Source of the DNA: an uncultured Saprospiraceae bacterium
GTDB taxonomy: Bacteria > Bacteroidota > Bacteroidia > Chitinophagales > Saprospiraceae
Assembly: GCA_938015805.1 (NCBI GenBank)
Contig: CALLXF010000078.1
Span: 1 to 47,533, forward strand
Direction of reading: 5' to 3'
DNA length: 47,533 nucleotides
Of the stretch, positions 35,096 to 43,142 are shown one piece after another. The stretch's first letter is position 1; each line of letters starts with the position of its first letter. A program made the translations under genes and the position numbers. A model generated the notes under the pieces. It worked only from the letters and a program-made list of their open reading frames with translations, was not told the DNA's origin and ran no database searches.

Positions 35096-36271
35096 CTACA
35101 ATAGATTTTCTAATAAAAATCGTTTTACATTTCCGCCCATGATGGCGGTTATCTCATCTATAATAAGCTGTTGTTTAAGCATCTCATCCACCAGTAACGG
35201 GTATCCTGTTGCATCAAAAGGCACCGTAACGCTTCCGTCAAAATCAGAGCCTAGTGCTACATGTTCTACTCCTATTAAATTTTTAGTATAAATCATGGCT
35301 TTTACAATATCAGGAATTCCTCCGTCTCCTATTGCTCCAGGAAAAAATGCTATTCCGATCAGGCCTCCCTTTTCTGCAATTTTTATTAAATGATTATCTG
35401 ATAAATTTCTGGACGAATTATAAGTTCCCTTTACTCCTGTATGCGAGCTAACTATGGGTCCATTATAAAATCTAAGAATATCATCTATGATTTTTTCTGA
35501 CGAGTGGGCTACATCGATGATCATTTTCTTATCTCCCATTTTTGATATTACTTGCATCCCAAATTCTGACAGTCCTGCTCCAGAAATACCATGTGCAGAT
35601 CCTCCCATCTCATTATCAAAAAAATGAGTAGGACCGAGCATCCTTACTCCAGCTTTATAAATCTTATCTAGATTTTTAATATCCCCTTCTAAACAATGGC
35701 CTCCCTCTACACCGAGCATTCCTCCTATAACGCTTTTGTCTAATTCTCTTCTTTCTAAAAGTTTTAGCAAATCTGATTTAGATTTTACGACTATAAATTT
35801 ATCATGATATTTATCAGCAAAGTGATGTAGTTTATTGCATTGGTAAAGGGCTCGATTTACTAAATTAAACCAAGTGCTAAGTGGCTGTCCTTGCCCAATA
35901 CTTAAAGCCGTTATCATATCAAAACTATCTCCAGAGTTACGATTAAAATTTTGGCCTTTTGGAGATTTTGTAACGATCGTAAAATTTTGTAGGGCTACAT
36001 TTCCAGTTTGTAATCTCGGAAAATCTACATGGCCATAGTCTTTACGTTTTGTAAGATTGCGATTCCAGAGTAATGCATCACAATGAAGATCCGCTACAAA
36101 ATCTAAGTTGTTAAATAATGCCGTTGCTCTATCCGAGGCTTGATAGGGTGGGGCAAGATGTACTTTGTTTTTACTTTTTTCTACTAGAGGAGGAGCTATT
36201 AAAATAAATAGAAAGTAGATCACAAGTATTGGAATTAGAAAGAAGTAAAACATCTTTTTTAAGATTTTCAT
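35096..36271 (-). CDS. Membrane dipeptidase (peptidase family M19)
   Basis: The product has 391 residues. It begins with a single hydrophobic segment (about residues 6-27) that should anchor it, facing the periplasm. The metal-binding signature follows: ADLHCDALLW (HxD), GVEGGHCLEG (bridging Glu), IDVAHSS and SSHTG (His ligands), then GSDFDGSVTVPF near the end. M19 enzymes are zinc dipeptidases that accept dipeptides including some with D-residues. The natural substrate here could be a peptidoglycan or dietary dipeptide (inference). The gene lies 40 bases after the VTC gene in the same direction and so is probably the last gene of the DUF4956-CotH-VTC operon, although it lacks the 4-bp overlap shown by the others. 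Confidence 0.92.
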   Translation of the reverse strand: MKILKKMFYFFLIPILVIYFLFILIAPPLVEKSKNKVHLAPPYQASDRATALFNNLDFVADLHCDALLWNRNLTKRKDYGHVDFPRLQTGNVALQNFTIVTKSPKGQNFNRNSGDSFDMITALSIGQGQPLSTWFNLVNRALYQCNKLHHFADKYHDKFIVVKSKSDLLKLLERRELDKSVIGGMLGVEGGHCLEGDIKNLDKIYKAGVRMLGPTHFFDNEMGGSAHGISGAGLSEFGMQVISKMGDKKMIIDVAHSSEKIIDDILRFYNGPIVSSHTGVKGTYNSSRNLSDNHLIKIAEKGGLIGIAFFPGAIGDGGIPDIVKAMIYTKNLIGVEHVALGSDFDGSVTVPFDATGYPLLVDEMLKQQLIIDEITAIMGGNVKRFLLENLL

Positions 36272-36311
36272 TGAGGACTTTGTTTTAGTGATCGATGATT
36301 TGCAAAAATTA

Positions 36312-36926
36312 TTACTGCAGTAATTTAGTTACTCCCGTGGCATATTTAGAATACTTAGTTTGCTTAAAAGGAAAGAACTTTGCGATATCATTAAATGGTA
36401 AAATCTGATCTTGATCAAATTTTATTTCTACTATGATCATTTCTTCTTTTGCAGACTTAGGTGTAGAGTTATAGTCGCCATATTCTAAATCTTGATCTAT
36501 TGTAATCCTAAATTTATTGTCCATGGATAGATAATAAGAGCGTGTGTAGCTATTCCATAACGTAGCTTTTAAAGCTGCAGGTAGACCACCTTCTTTTAAA
36601 TCTCTGACATGAGCAAATGCATCCGTCCCTATAGGGACCTCTAAATACTCTTTCCAGCCAAGCTGATATTCTTTTCTTTTTAATTCTATATGACCGGTTG
36701 TGATTTTAGATTTATCACCATACCATCTATATCTTACTTTGGTGCGGATCGGGTCACCATTAATGTTTTGGTAGTAAGACTGTAAATCAGGTGAGTCAAA
36801 ATAAATATTATTTATCACACGATCTGGAAATGCGGTATCGAAAGAGGAAGGATGAGAAAGGATGGCTTGCTGAACCATAGAAATATTTACCATCGGAACA
36901 GCAAATTTTATCTCGTACCTTTTCAT
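36312..36926 (-). CDS. VTC domain (polyphosphate polymerase-type) protein
   Basis: The product has 204 residues, a single VTC domain of the triphosphate-tunnel fold. The charged tunnel residues are all visible: YEIKFAV (ExK), TKVRYRWYGD (RxR), HIELKRKEYQ, a basic WKEYLEV strand, FRITIDQDLEYGD, VEIKFD (late ExK) and SKYATGV. In yeast the Vtc4 version makes polyphosphate from ATP. Bacterial copies are annotated as polyphosphate polymerase domain proteins. There is no membrane segment, so activity would be cytoplasmic and handed to the adjacent membrane proteins. Its start overlaps the CotH-like gene's stop by 4 bases (36923-36926). Retention of the tunnel residues argues for an active enzyme, but the product is inferred. 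Confidence 0.88.
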   Translation of the reverse strand: MKRYEIKFAVPMVNISMVQQAILSHPSSFDTAFPDRVINNIYFDSPDLQSYYQNINGDPIRTKVRYRWYGDKSKITTGHIELKRKEYQLGWKEYLEVPIGTDAFAHVRDLKEGGLPAALKATLWNSYTRSYYLSMDNKFRITIDQDLEYGDYNSTPKSAKEEMIIVEIKFDQDQILPFNDIAKFFPFKQTKYSKYATGVTKLLQ

Positions 36927-39847
36927 TGTACTGGGGTGTTTAGAAAATCGATTACAGAGTCGTTTTCTTTAAGCTCTAAAAATTTATTGTTTGTAGCGGA
37001 GTAGTTTTTTATAGTAATCTTGGCAGGTCCGTATTCTGGTTTTTTCTGATAGGCAGCAAAAGCTTTAATGCAGTTTTGAACACTAATATTTTCTATCGTT
37101 ACATGGGATAGATCTTTAGAAGCGACTCCGATATCTGCACCGTCTATAGTACTAGATACTATTTCTATTGTGGCTTCTTCTCCAGCACTTACTCCTTTAT
37201 CGCCTATGTTTTTAAATACGCAGTTTTCTATAGTGATAGTACTACCCGAAAAATCAAATGCATCGTTTCCAGTATCTAAACTATAGGAGTTGCGTACGGT
37301 ACCCGAGCAAAAATCTGCATCAAAACCATCAGCGTAAGTATTAGATAAATGCATTTTATCGATTATAAAATCTGTTCGTATCAGATTTAGAGCATCTTCA
37401 CAATGGTTATTTGCAAAATTACAATGATAAAGTTCTACTGTAGACTCATAGAAAGTAACAGCTCCTGTCATAAAGTATGTACCCTCATCGAGATTATCTA
37501 AATGATCAAATTGTACATATTTTAATACAGATTTATCAGGTGCTTTTAGGACGAGTAAGCCCTGTCCAGTATGATCAGATGAGAAAATTTTTATCGGTAG
37601 ATCTGCTGTCCCGTCTAGGAGTAATTTAGAAGAAGAATAGATATATGCTTTGTTAGTTAGATCTATTTCTGTTCCAGCTTCTATATATAAAGTTTTATCC
37701 CTTGGGATAATCATCGGTGTAGATAAAGAATACTTTCCCGTTTTAATACGGATTGTACTATCGCTGATCTCATAATCATTCTTATTTAAAGGTAAGACTA
37801 AAGTGTTTTTTAATTTATCAGTTCTGGCCATGTCATTTCCAGATGGCCATTTTTTTACTCTTGAGTAATGGATGTCTGATAGTCCTAGTACTTTATAATA
37901 AAGAACAGTGTGGTCAATAGGAATATTATAGTCTACATACTCCGGTGCCATTTTTGGATGGTTACTCCATACTGTTTTTTCTAAAGGTTTTATGGTATTA
38001 GGATTATTACTTAGTTCTGTCCCACTACCGATTACCAGTAACGGTAAGTGATGATAGTTACTTATAGATAACTGTTTCTCAGAATTAGATGAGTTGTTAG
38101 TATAAGCCTTTAGACTTACATTGTCATAGGCTGGAATGGAGGCATGTATTTCTTTAGCTTTTGCATGGATCGCTTTCCGATCTAATTTGTAATCCGGATA
38201 ATCGTATTGAAGTAATTTTTCCCTTTGATCTAATTTGTCCTTGATTAGATCAAAATAATTTTTAATGTAATCGGGCTCTGAGAAATAATTAATATAGTAC
38301 GCATACTTTTCGGCGAAAGCCTTATTCCTAAAAAGCACGTTGTAGAATTTACCCCAGGCATCATTCATATGCTTATTAGACTTGTAATACCCAAAACAAG
38401 TGTAAAAGGATATATTATATTCGTTCTCTTCTATAAAACCATCATATCCGATCGGCTCTAGTAATCGGGTTACTGGGTTATAATAAAATCGCTGATTATG
38501 CCATACGAGACTGTGGTATGCATTTAGGACTTCTAGTATGGCATAATACTTTGCCATACGATCAATATCGAAAATTTCTTCTACAGGTTTTAAGTGATGC
38601 TTGTAAGCATACATTAATTCTTGAGCTTCGATAAATTGTTTTGTTAGTGCGGAATCTCCTTCTATTTTAGAAGCAGCAAATGGCTCTATGTCTGAATGAT
38701 ATTTTGCAGTGACCATTTCAGTGTTATGATGACCGAGGGCTTTTTTTGATCTGATTCTTTGAGCCCAGGCTACATCCTCTGTATATTTTACAATGACGCC
38801 TTCTCTTCTTTTATTAGACTCAGGTAAATGCTTTATAAAATGTTCCTCATAAGCATAAACCATAGGTCTAGTATCATTTAATTTAAGCCAGAAAAAATCA
38901 TACCTCGTAGTTAAAATATCTTCGTGTAATAGTAAATCATGATAGAGCCATTCCTTTAAGAAAAATCTTCTTTCTGGGCTTTGGAAAGAAAATACCTGCA
39001 TTCTATTCCATGCAGATTCTTTATCTGTCTTAATTCTATAGGACCACTTTTTACCTTCCAGATGATCTGTCCAGTCCCCTTTGAGCCTGAGTTTTACATT
39101 TTGGGAGAGTCCATTTTCTTTTAATTTTGCTTTTGCGTAGGTACCGTCGTTTACAAGTATTCCGTAACGCAGAGCCTGGTCACGAGTGTCTTCTATTTTT
39201 TTAAAACCTTTCCGATCTATATATAAATCTACTTTTTTTACATCGAGTGTAGAGACTAAGTTAGATAAGCTATCCGCTTTAATAATATCTATTTTGAAAT
39301 CATCAAAGTAAGCTTGGTCTTTATCCGATAGAGAGTAAGGAAATATTTTAATACTACTAAGTGCATCATTACGAGGAACGTCTATACAAAAGCTGATCAA
39401 GTCCCAGCCTTCTGGATCAGTCTCATCAGCAATGTTAGCCTGGTAAGAAAATCCAGAACCCTCATTACCTTGAGCGGCAAGATATCCAGTATCGGCACCA
39501 GTCATCCATCTCCATATAGAAGTACATATTTTATCACCCTGTTCCACATTTTCTATAGTGTAACTCGGACCATATTTTTGATTTTTATTGATCAGGCAGG
39601 AATGCTTGCCGGAACGTGATTTTTGAGAAGTTTGGGTATGAGCGTTTGTAAAGCTATAAGCACCTTCTATAAACAACGCATCTTTTCGATGCTCCATAGA
39701 TGTGGATATGGCATACTTATTTGATTGCTTTTTTGAAAATAGTTTTAGTGCTGCAAATACTACAGCTGTTCCTAAAACCGCAAGCAGTAAAAGTTTAGAG
39801 AAATGTCTGATGATCCAGGACTTCTTATGATCGTCCTTTATAATCAT
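36923..39847 (-). CDS. Membrane-anchored CotH-like protein fused to a C-terminal beta-helix
   Basis: The product has 974 residues. A membrane segment at about 17-35 (KLLLLAVLGTAVVFAALKLF) comes first, then a carbohydrate-binding-like part. A CotH-like domain at about 200-480 is recognisable by LKLRLKGDWTDH-type strands (VKLRLKGDWTDHLEG), the KWSYRIK block, FFLKEWLYHDLLL, and YYAILEVLNAYHSLVWHNQ followed by LLEPIGYDGF. From about residue 680 to the end a right-handed beta-helix follows (DKSVLKYVQFDHL, IENCVFKNIGDKG, VTIENISVQNCIK). CotH proteins of Bacillus spores are atypical kinases that phosphorylate coat proteins. The extracellular placement and the different acidic motif here leave kinase activity unproven. 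Four-base overlaps couple it to the DUF4956 and VTC genes. The beta-helix fusion is a notable addition. Confidence 0.85.
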   Translation of the reverse strand: MIIKDDHKKSWIIRHFSKLLLLAVLGTAVVFAALKLFSKKQSNKYAISTSMEHRKDALFIEGAYSFTNAHTQTSQKSRSGKHSCLINKNQKYGPSYTIENVEQGDKICTSIWRWMTGADTGYLAAQGNEGSGFSYQANIADETDPEGWDLISFCIDVPRNDALSSIKIFPYSLSDKDQAYFDDFKIDIIKADSLSNLVSTLDVKKVDLYIDRKGFKKIEDTRDQALRYGILVNDGTYAKAKLKENGLSQNVKLRLKGDWTDHLEGKKWSYRIKTDKESAWNRMQVFSFQSPERRFFLKEWLYHDLLLHEDILTTRYDFFWLKLNDTRPMVYAYEEHFIKHLPESNKRREGVIVKYTEDVAWAQRIRSKKALGHHNTEMVTAKYHSDIEPFAASKIEGDSALTKQFIEAQELMYAYKHHLKPVEEIFDIDRMAKYYAILEVLNAYHSLVWHNQRFYYNPVTRLLEPIGYDGFIEENEYNISFYTCFGYYKSNKHMNDAWGKFYNVLFRNKAFAEKYAYYINYFSEPDYIKNYFDLIKDKLDQREKLLQYDYPDYKLDRKAIHAKAKEIHASIPAYDNVSLKAYTNNSSNSEKQLSISNYHHLPLLVIGSGTELSNNPNTIKPLEKTVWSNHPKMAPEYVDYNIPIDHTVLYYKVLGLSDIHYSRVKKWPSGNDMARTDKLKNTLVLPLNKNDYEISDSTIRIKTGKYSLSTPMIIPRDKTLYIEAGTEIDLTNKAYIYSSSKLLLDGTADLPIKIFSSDHTGQGLLVLKAPDKSVLKYVQFDHLDNLDEGTYFMTGAVTFYESTVELYHCNFANNHCEDALNLIRTDFIIDKMHLSNTYADGFDADFCSGTVRNSYSLDTGNDAFDFSGSTITIENCVFKNIGDKGVSAGEEATIEIVSSTIDGADIGVASKDLSHVTIENISVQNCIKAFAAYQKKPEYGPAKITIKNYSATNNKFLELKENDSVIDFLNTPVQ

Positions 39848-40518
39848 AGGATAATATCTGGCTGATCAATGATAGAGATATCTGCTTGACCATCTAGATT
39901 TAAGATAGCTGATTTTAGTCCTTGAATATCTGATAGTGATTTTAGTTTTCCTACAAGGCTATAAAAATGTCTTTCTCCTTTAGAGTCGGCACGCTTTAGT
40001 TCGAGGTAAGAAACATGCGGGCTTAAAGCATCGATAAGGGACTGTACGTTACTGTGGCTCGTTCTAATATTAAGATGTGATTTTCCAGATAACGATTTTT
40101 CTTTTCCGATAATCCTGCTGTGTAAAAATAAAATAGGCAAGATTAAAGCAAAGCTCAAAATAGCCAACAAAGGTTTGTTTGCACCTCCGACTATACCTAA
40201 TCCGATAACCAGAAAAAGGTAAGTAAGCTCTTCTGGATCTTTAATAGCGGCTCTAAAACGTACAATGGATAAAGCACCTACAAGTCCTAACGATAAAGCG
40301 ATGGATGATTTTATTACTGTGATGATGAGTAATGTGGCTAAAGCCAATGGTAAGAAGATGCCAGCAAATTTACGACGATCTGATAAAGCCCTTCCGTAGC
40401 GAACATAAAATTGCTGTACTAAAAATGCAAGGATAGCTACGACAAAAAAATTGACCAGAAAATCTTGTATATCTATGGTCGAATTAAAGTCACTTAGGTA
40501 TTTCTCAAAATTCAGCAT
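39844..40518 (-). CDS. DUF4956 membrane protein
   Basis: The product has 224 residues and shows the DUF4956 signature: SLGLVGALSIVRFRAAIKDPEELTYLFLVI. The membrane segments lie around 22-37, 50-70, 75-90, 100-130. The C-terminal part from about 150 is soluble and ferredoxin-like in its strand order (LNIRTSHSNVQSLI, HFYSLVGKL). No enzymatic role is known. The gene is first in a run DUF4956, CotH-like, VTC, dipeptidase, with its stop overlapping the CotH-like start by 4 bases (39844-39847). DUF4956 genes are frequently found next to VTC-domain genes in other bacteria, which suggests a membrane complex for polyphosphate or a phosphorylated product (inference). Confidence 0.9.
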   Translation of the reverse strand: MLNFEKYLSDFNSTIDIQDFLVNFFVVAILAFLVQQFYVRYGRALSDRRKFAGIFLPLALATLLIITVIKSSIALSLGLVGALSIVRFRAAIKDPEELTYLFLVIGLGIVGGANKPLLAILSFALILPILFLHSRIIGKEKSLSGKSHLNIRTSHSNVQSLIDALSPHVSYLELKRADSKGERHFYSLVGKLKSLSDIQGLKSAILNLDGQADISIIDQPDIIL

Positions 40519-40713
40519 CGGCTCATTGTTATTCCGCCGCTAAAATAGGTATTTACTAATAGGATTTTGGATTTTCCTTGTAGGGAATCATGAGAAAATA
40601 AAGAGAGTTTATCTTAGCGTCAAGAGCCATCTATAAATTCTATGGATCCTGTTTACTGAGAATAGAACATCTTAACGATAAGACTAAATAATTGGTGCTA
40701 TTTTACTGCTACA
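40519..40713. other. Non-coding gap between DUF4956 and aquaporin genes
   Basis: About 195 bases without a gene. It must carry the promoter of the DUF4956 operon. A near-match TATTTTAG (minus) lies about 25-30 bases before that ATG, one base off TAnnTTTG. Nothing firmer is seen. Confidence 0.25.
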
Positions 40714-41376
40714 CTAATTTGTTTCCTTGTTTTTTACAAAATTCCATGTGGTCAGAGCTAAAATTGTTCCTACAGTAGGTCCCACTAGATAAATCCATAT
40801 TGCCGTCATATTTTGGGAAATAAGGGCAGGTCCGATACTTCTTGCGGGATTAAAAGATCCACCAGATATAGGACCTCCTACTAAGATCAATCCTACTAAG
40901 ACCAGGCCTATCACTAGTCCTCCTATAGTTGAATATTTTTTTTTAGATGATATTTCTAAGATGGTAAGCATCAGAAAATAAGTTAGAATGATCTCTAAAA
41001 TTAAAGACTGCGATATAGAACCAGAGGGGAGCGTCGTTCCTAAATTAATATTTTCCGGAAATAGAAATTTTAATAAAGAACTAGCTAAAATAGCTCCGAT
41101 CAGTTGAGCTATAATATAGAAAGCAGCTTCTTTTTTAGGAATTAACTTTCCGATCAGAAAAGCTATAGTGACAGAAGGATTTAAATGAGCTCCAGAAATA
41201 TTTCCAAAAACATAAATCATAGCTGTAATAATCATCCCAAAAGCAAAAGCGATTCCTAAAATTCCCAAGCTTCCCTGATTTTGTTCGTTTATGATAATAG
41301 AACCTGTACCACATAGTACTAAAGCAAATGTGCCGATAAATTCTGCTATGTATTTTTTAATTTGGTACGATTTCAT
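40714..41376 (-). CDS. Aquaporin (MIP family), NIP-like
   Basis: From ATG 41376 the channel has 220 residues with six membrane segments and two half-helices. The first pore motif is NPS (SGAHLNPSVTIAF) instead of NPA. The second is a normal NPA followed by Arg (GGSFNPARSIGPAL). The start AEFIGTFALVLCGTGSIIIN and the GPISGGSFNPARS block resemble the plant-type NIP channels more than AqpZ. The position of AqpZ's selectivity-filter histidine, 12 residues before the second NPA, is isoleucine. NIPs pass glycerol, small metalloids or water. Which applies here is open. An in-frame TTG at 41382 would add two residues. It is the only gene between the dGTPase and the DUF4956 operon, all on the minus strand. 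Confidence 0.9.
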   Translation of the reverse strand: MKSYQIKKYIAEFIGTFALVLCGTGSIIINEQNQGSLGILGIAFAFGMIITAMIYVFGNISGAHLNPSVTIAFLIGKLIPKKEAAFYIIAQLIGAILASSLLKFLFPENINLGTTLPSGSISQSLILEIILTYFLMLTILEISSKKKYSTIGGLVIGLVLVGLILVGGPISGGSFNPARSIGPALISQNMTAIWIYLVGPTVGTILALTTWNFVKNKETN

Positions 41377-41482
41377 TTGCAATAGAAAAAATAGAGATAG
41401 GTTTCTGTATCTTTTTAAGACCTTGAAATAATATTAGTTTTTCTTATTTCATACTTAAGAAAACCATTTAAATTTTTTTCAA

Positions 41483-42850
41483 TCATATTCGCATGCCTAC
41501 TTCGATACCTTTAATTCTTTTATAAAGTTCCGTGGCGTAATTATCAGTCATGCCTGATATATAATCTATGATCCCAAGAGTTTTTTCGTAGTCTGTTCCG
41601 TTTTCGTAAGTAAATTGATCTGGAATTAATCGCAATGCTTTTTTATCAAACTTGCGATACTCAGATGCCGATTTTAAAACTGACGGGACAAAGTGTAAAA
41701 GTAATTCGTAAATAACATTATATCCTGCATTTTCGATTTCCACTACATTTCTGTTATTGTAAATTTTCTCGACGGAGAATGAGATAATTTGCTTAAGTGC
41801 GGTACTGTTATCTGCTATGATATCAAAAATTCCATTGGACAAAGATCCAGATAATATGGACTCAAAATTTTCTTTGTATAGTTCTAAAGATAGACTGGTT
41901 AATGCACCGATGGCTTTAGATCTGAGATAAGAGATCTTGTTATTTTTATTCTTTATCTTATCGAGTTGTGAATCTACTCTAGCCTTATCTTCTATTTTAA
42001 GATCTAGGATTAAGGCATACATCACCTCTAGGCACTCATGATGACTGATGATCCCGAGTCTATGAGCATCTTCTATGTCTATGATCGTATAGCAGATATC
42101 ATCTGCGGCTTCTACCATCCATACAAAAGGATGACGTTTATAGATGGTCGGTTCTTTACTATCGATCAGCATTCCTGTTTCCTGAGCGATCTCTTGGAAT
42201 GTAGATTTTTGAGATTGGAAAAACCCAAATTTTTTACGATGTAAAAACTGCTTGTCTCTAGCGATTGCCTCACATGGATATTTTGCAATACTGGATAGGG
42301 TGGAGTAAGTCAACTGGATGCCTCCTTCTGATTTTCCATTTTGCTGATGCGTAAGTACTCTGATGGCATTAGCGTTCCCCTCAAAATGGATTAAATCATA
42401 CCATTCCTTATCGGAGTATTTACTTTTTAAATTGCTTTCATTTTGGATAAAAAATGCTGCAATGGCATCTTCTCCAGAATGTCCATAAGCCGGATTACCT
42501 ATATCATGACATAGACAGGCAGAGGCGATAACATTATTTAAATCATGAGCATAAAAATGTTTAGAATCCTCTGTGAGATCAGAATCATATTCCGATGCGA
42601 TAAAATTTCCGATTAGACTTCCTAAGGATCTTCCTACGGAGGAGACCTCTAAAGAGTGGGTAAGTCTGTTATGTACAAAGACACTTCCCGGAAGCGGAAA
42701 TACTTGTGTTTTATTTTGTAATCTTCTAAATGCGGACGAAAAGATGATCCGGTCAAAATCTCTTTGAAACTCAGATCGAGGATCGTTAGATTTTTTAACG
42801 CTTTGGATACCCGTACGTTTAGAAGAATATAGTTTGTTTAAGTCCGTCAT
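41483..42850 (-). CDS. dgt: Deoxyguanosinetriphosphate triphosphohydrolase (dGTPase), HD family
   Basis: The product has 455 residues. The N-terminal SAFRRLQNKTQVFPLP block is typical of bacterial dGTPases. The metal HD motifs follow: NRLTHSLEVSSVGRSLG, ACLCHDIGNPAYGHSGEDAI (His-Asp) and MVEAADDICYTIIDIEDAHR (Asp). The enzyme splits dGTP (or other dNTPs) into the nucleoside and triphosphate, which keeps the nucleotide pool in balance and can act against phage DNA replication. Length and motif order fit the Dgt family. The ATG at 42850 gives MTDLNKLYSSKRTGIQSV. It is the upstream member of a minus-strand pair with the aquaporin gene, 106 bases apart, and is divergent from the two-component genes. 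Confidence 0.94.
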   Translation of the reverse strand: MTDLNKLYSSKRTGIQSVKKSNDPRSEFQRDFDRIIFSSAFRRLQNKTQVFPLPGSVFVHNRLTHSLEVSSVGRSLGSLIGNFIASEYDSDLTEDSKHFYAHDLNNVIASACLCHDIGNPAYGHSGEDAIAAFFIQNESNLKSKYSDKEWYDLIHFEGNANAIRVLTHQQNGKSEGGIQLTYSTLSSIAKYPCEAIARDKQFLHRKKFGFFQSQKSTFQEIAQETGMLIDSKEPTIYKRHPFVWMVEAADDICYTIIDIEDAHRLGIISHHECLEVMYALILDLKIEDKARVDSQLDKIKNKNNKISYLRSKAIGALTSLSLELYKENFESILSGSLSNGIFDIIADNSTALKQIISFSVEKIYNNRNVVEIENAGYNVIYELLLHFVPSVLKSASEYRKFDKKALRLIPDQFTYENGTDYEKTLGIIDYISGMTDNYATELYKRIKGIEVGMRI

Positions 42851-43142
42851 AAAATTCGCTGTAAAGCTATGATTAGATATTTAGAACTTAGACTTTAAAG
42901 ACATTAGAATTTAATATTTGGAGAATTTTCAGAATATTCAGCTGATATACACTAATTCTAGTCCCGTTCGTCAGAAAACACTGGTTTATATCTTTTAAAG
43001 TCTGCTACTTGCATCGGTAATTAGACTGAGGATATGTATAAAGAAAACATAACCTAACTACAGAAATCAATCAATGATTATGCATTAGGAATTGCCATAG
43101 CATAATCCGTAAAAGTTACTAAACCCTGTTAATTTTAAAGTA
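42851..43142. other. Divergent promoter region between dgt and the histidine-kinase gene
   Basis: This 292-base AT-rich gap contains no gene I can support. On the plus strand TAATTTTA (43130-43137), one base off TAnnTTTG, ends 5 bases before the kinase ATG, and TAGCTTTA lies upstream of dgt on the minus strand. No LytTR-type direct repeat is clear. Confidence 0.3.

Noticed and set aside
35016-35291. Plus-strand frame overlapping the end of the dipeptidase gene
   Set aside because: It is antisense to the conserved GSDFDG region of the M19 enzyme and has no domain of its own.
41377-41382. TTG start for the aquaporin gene, and the similar TTG at 31446 for the zinc-ribbon gene
   Set aside because: An ATG follows within a few codons in each case and no sequence feature needs the extra residues.
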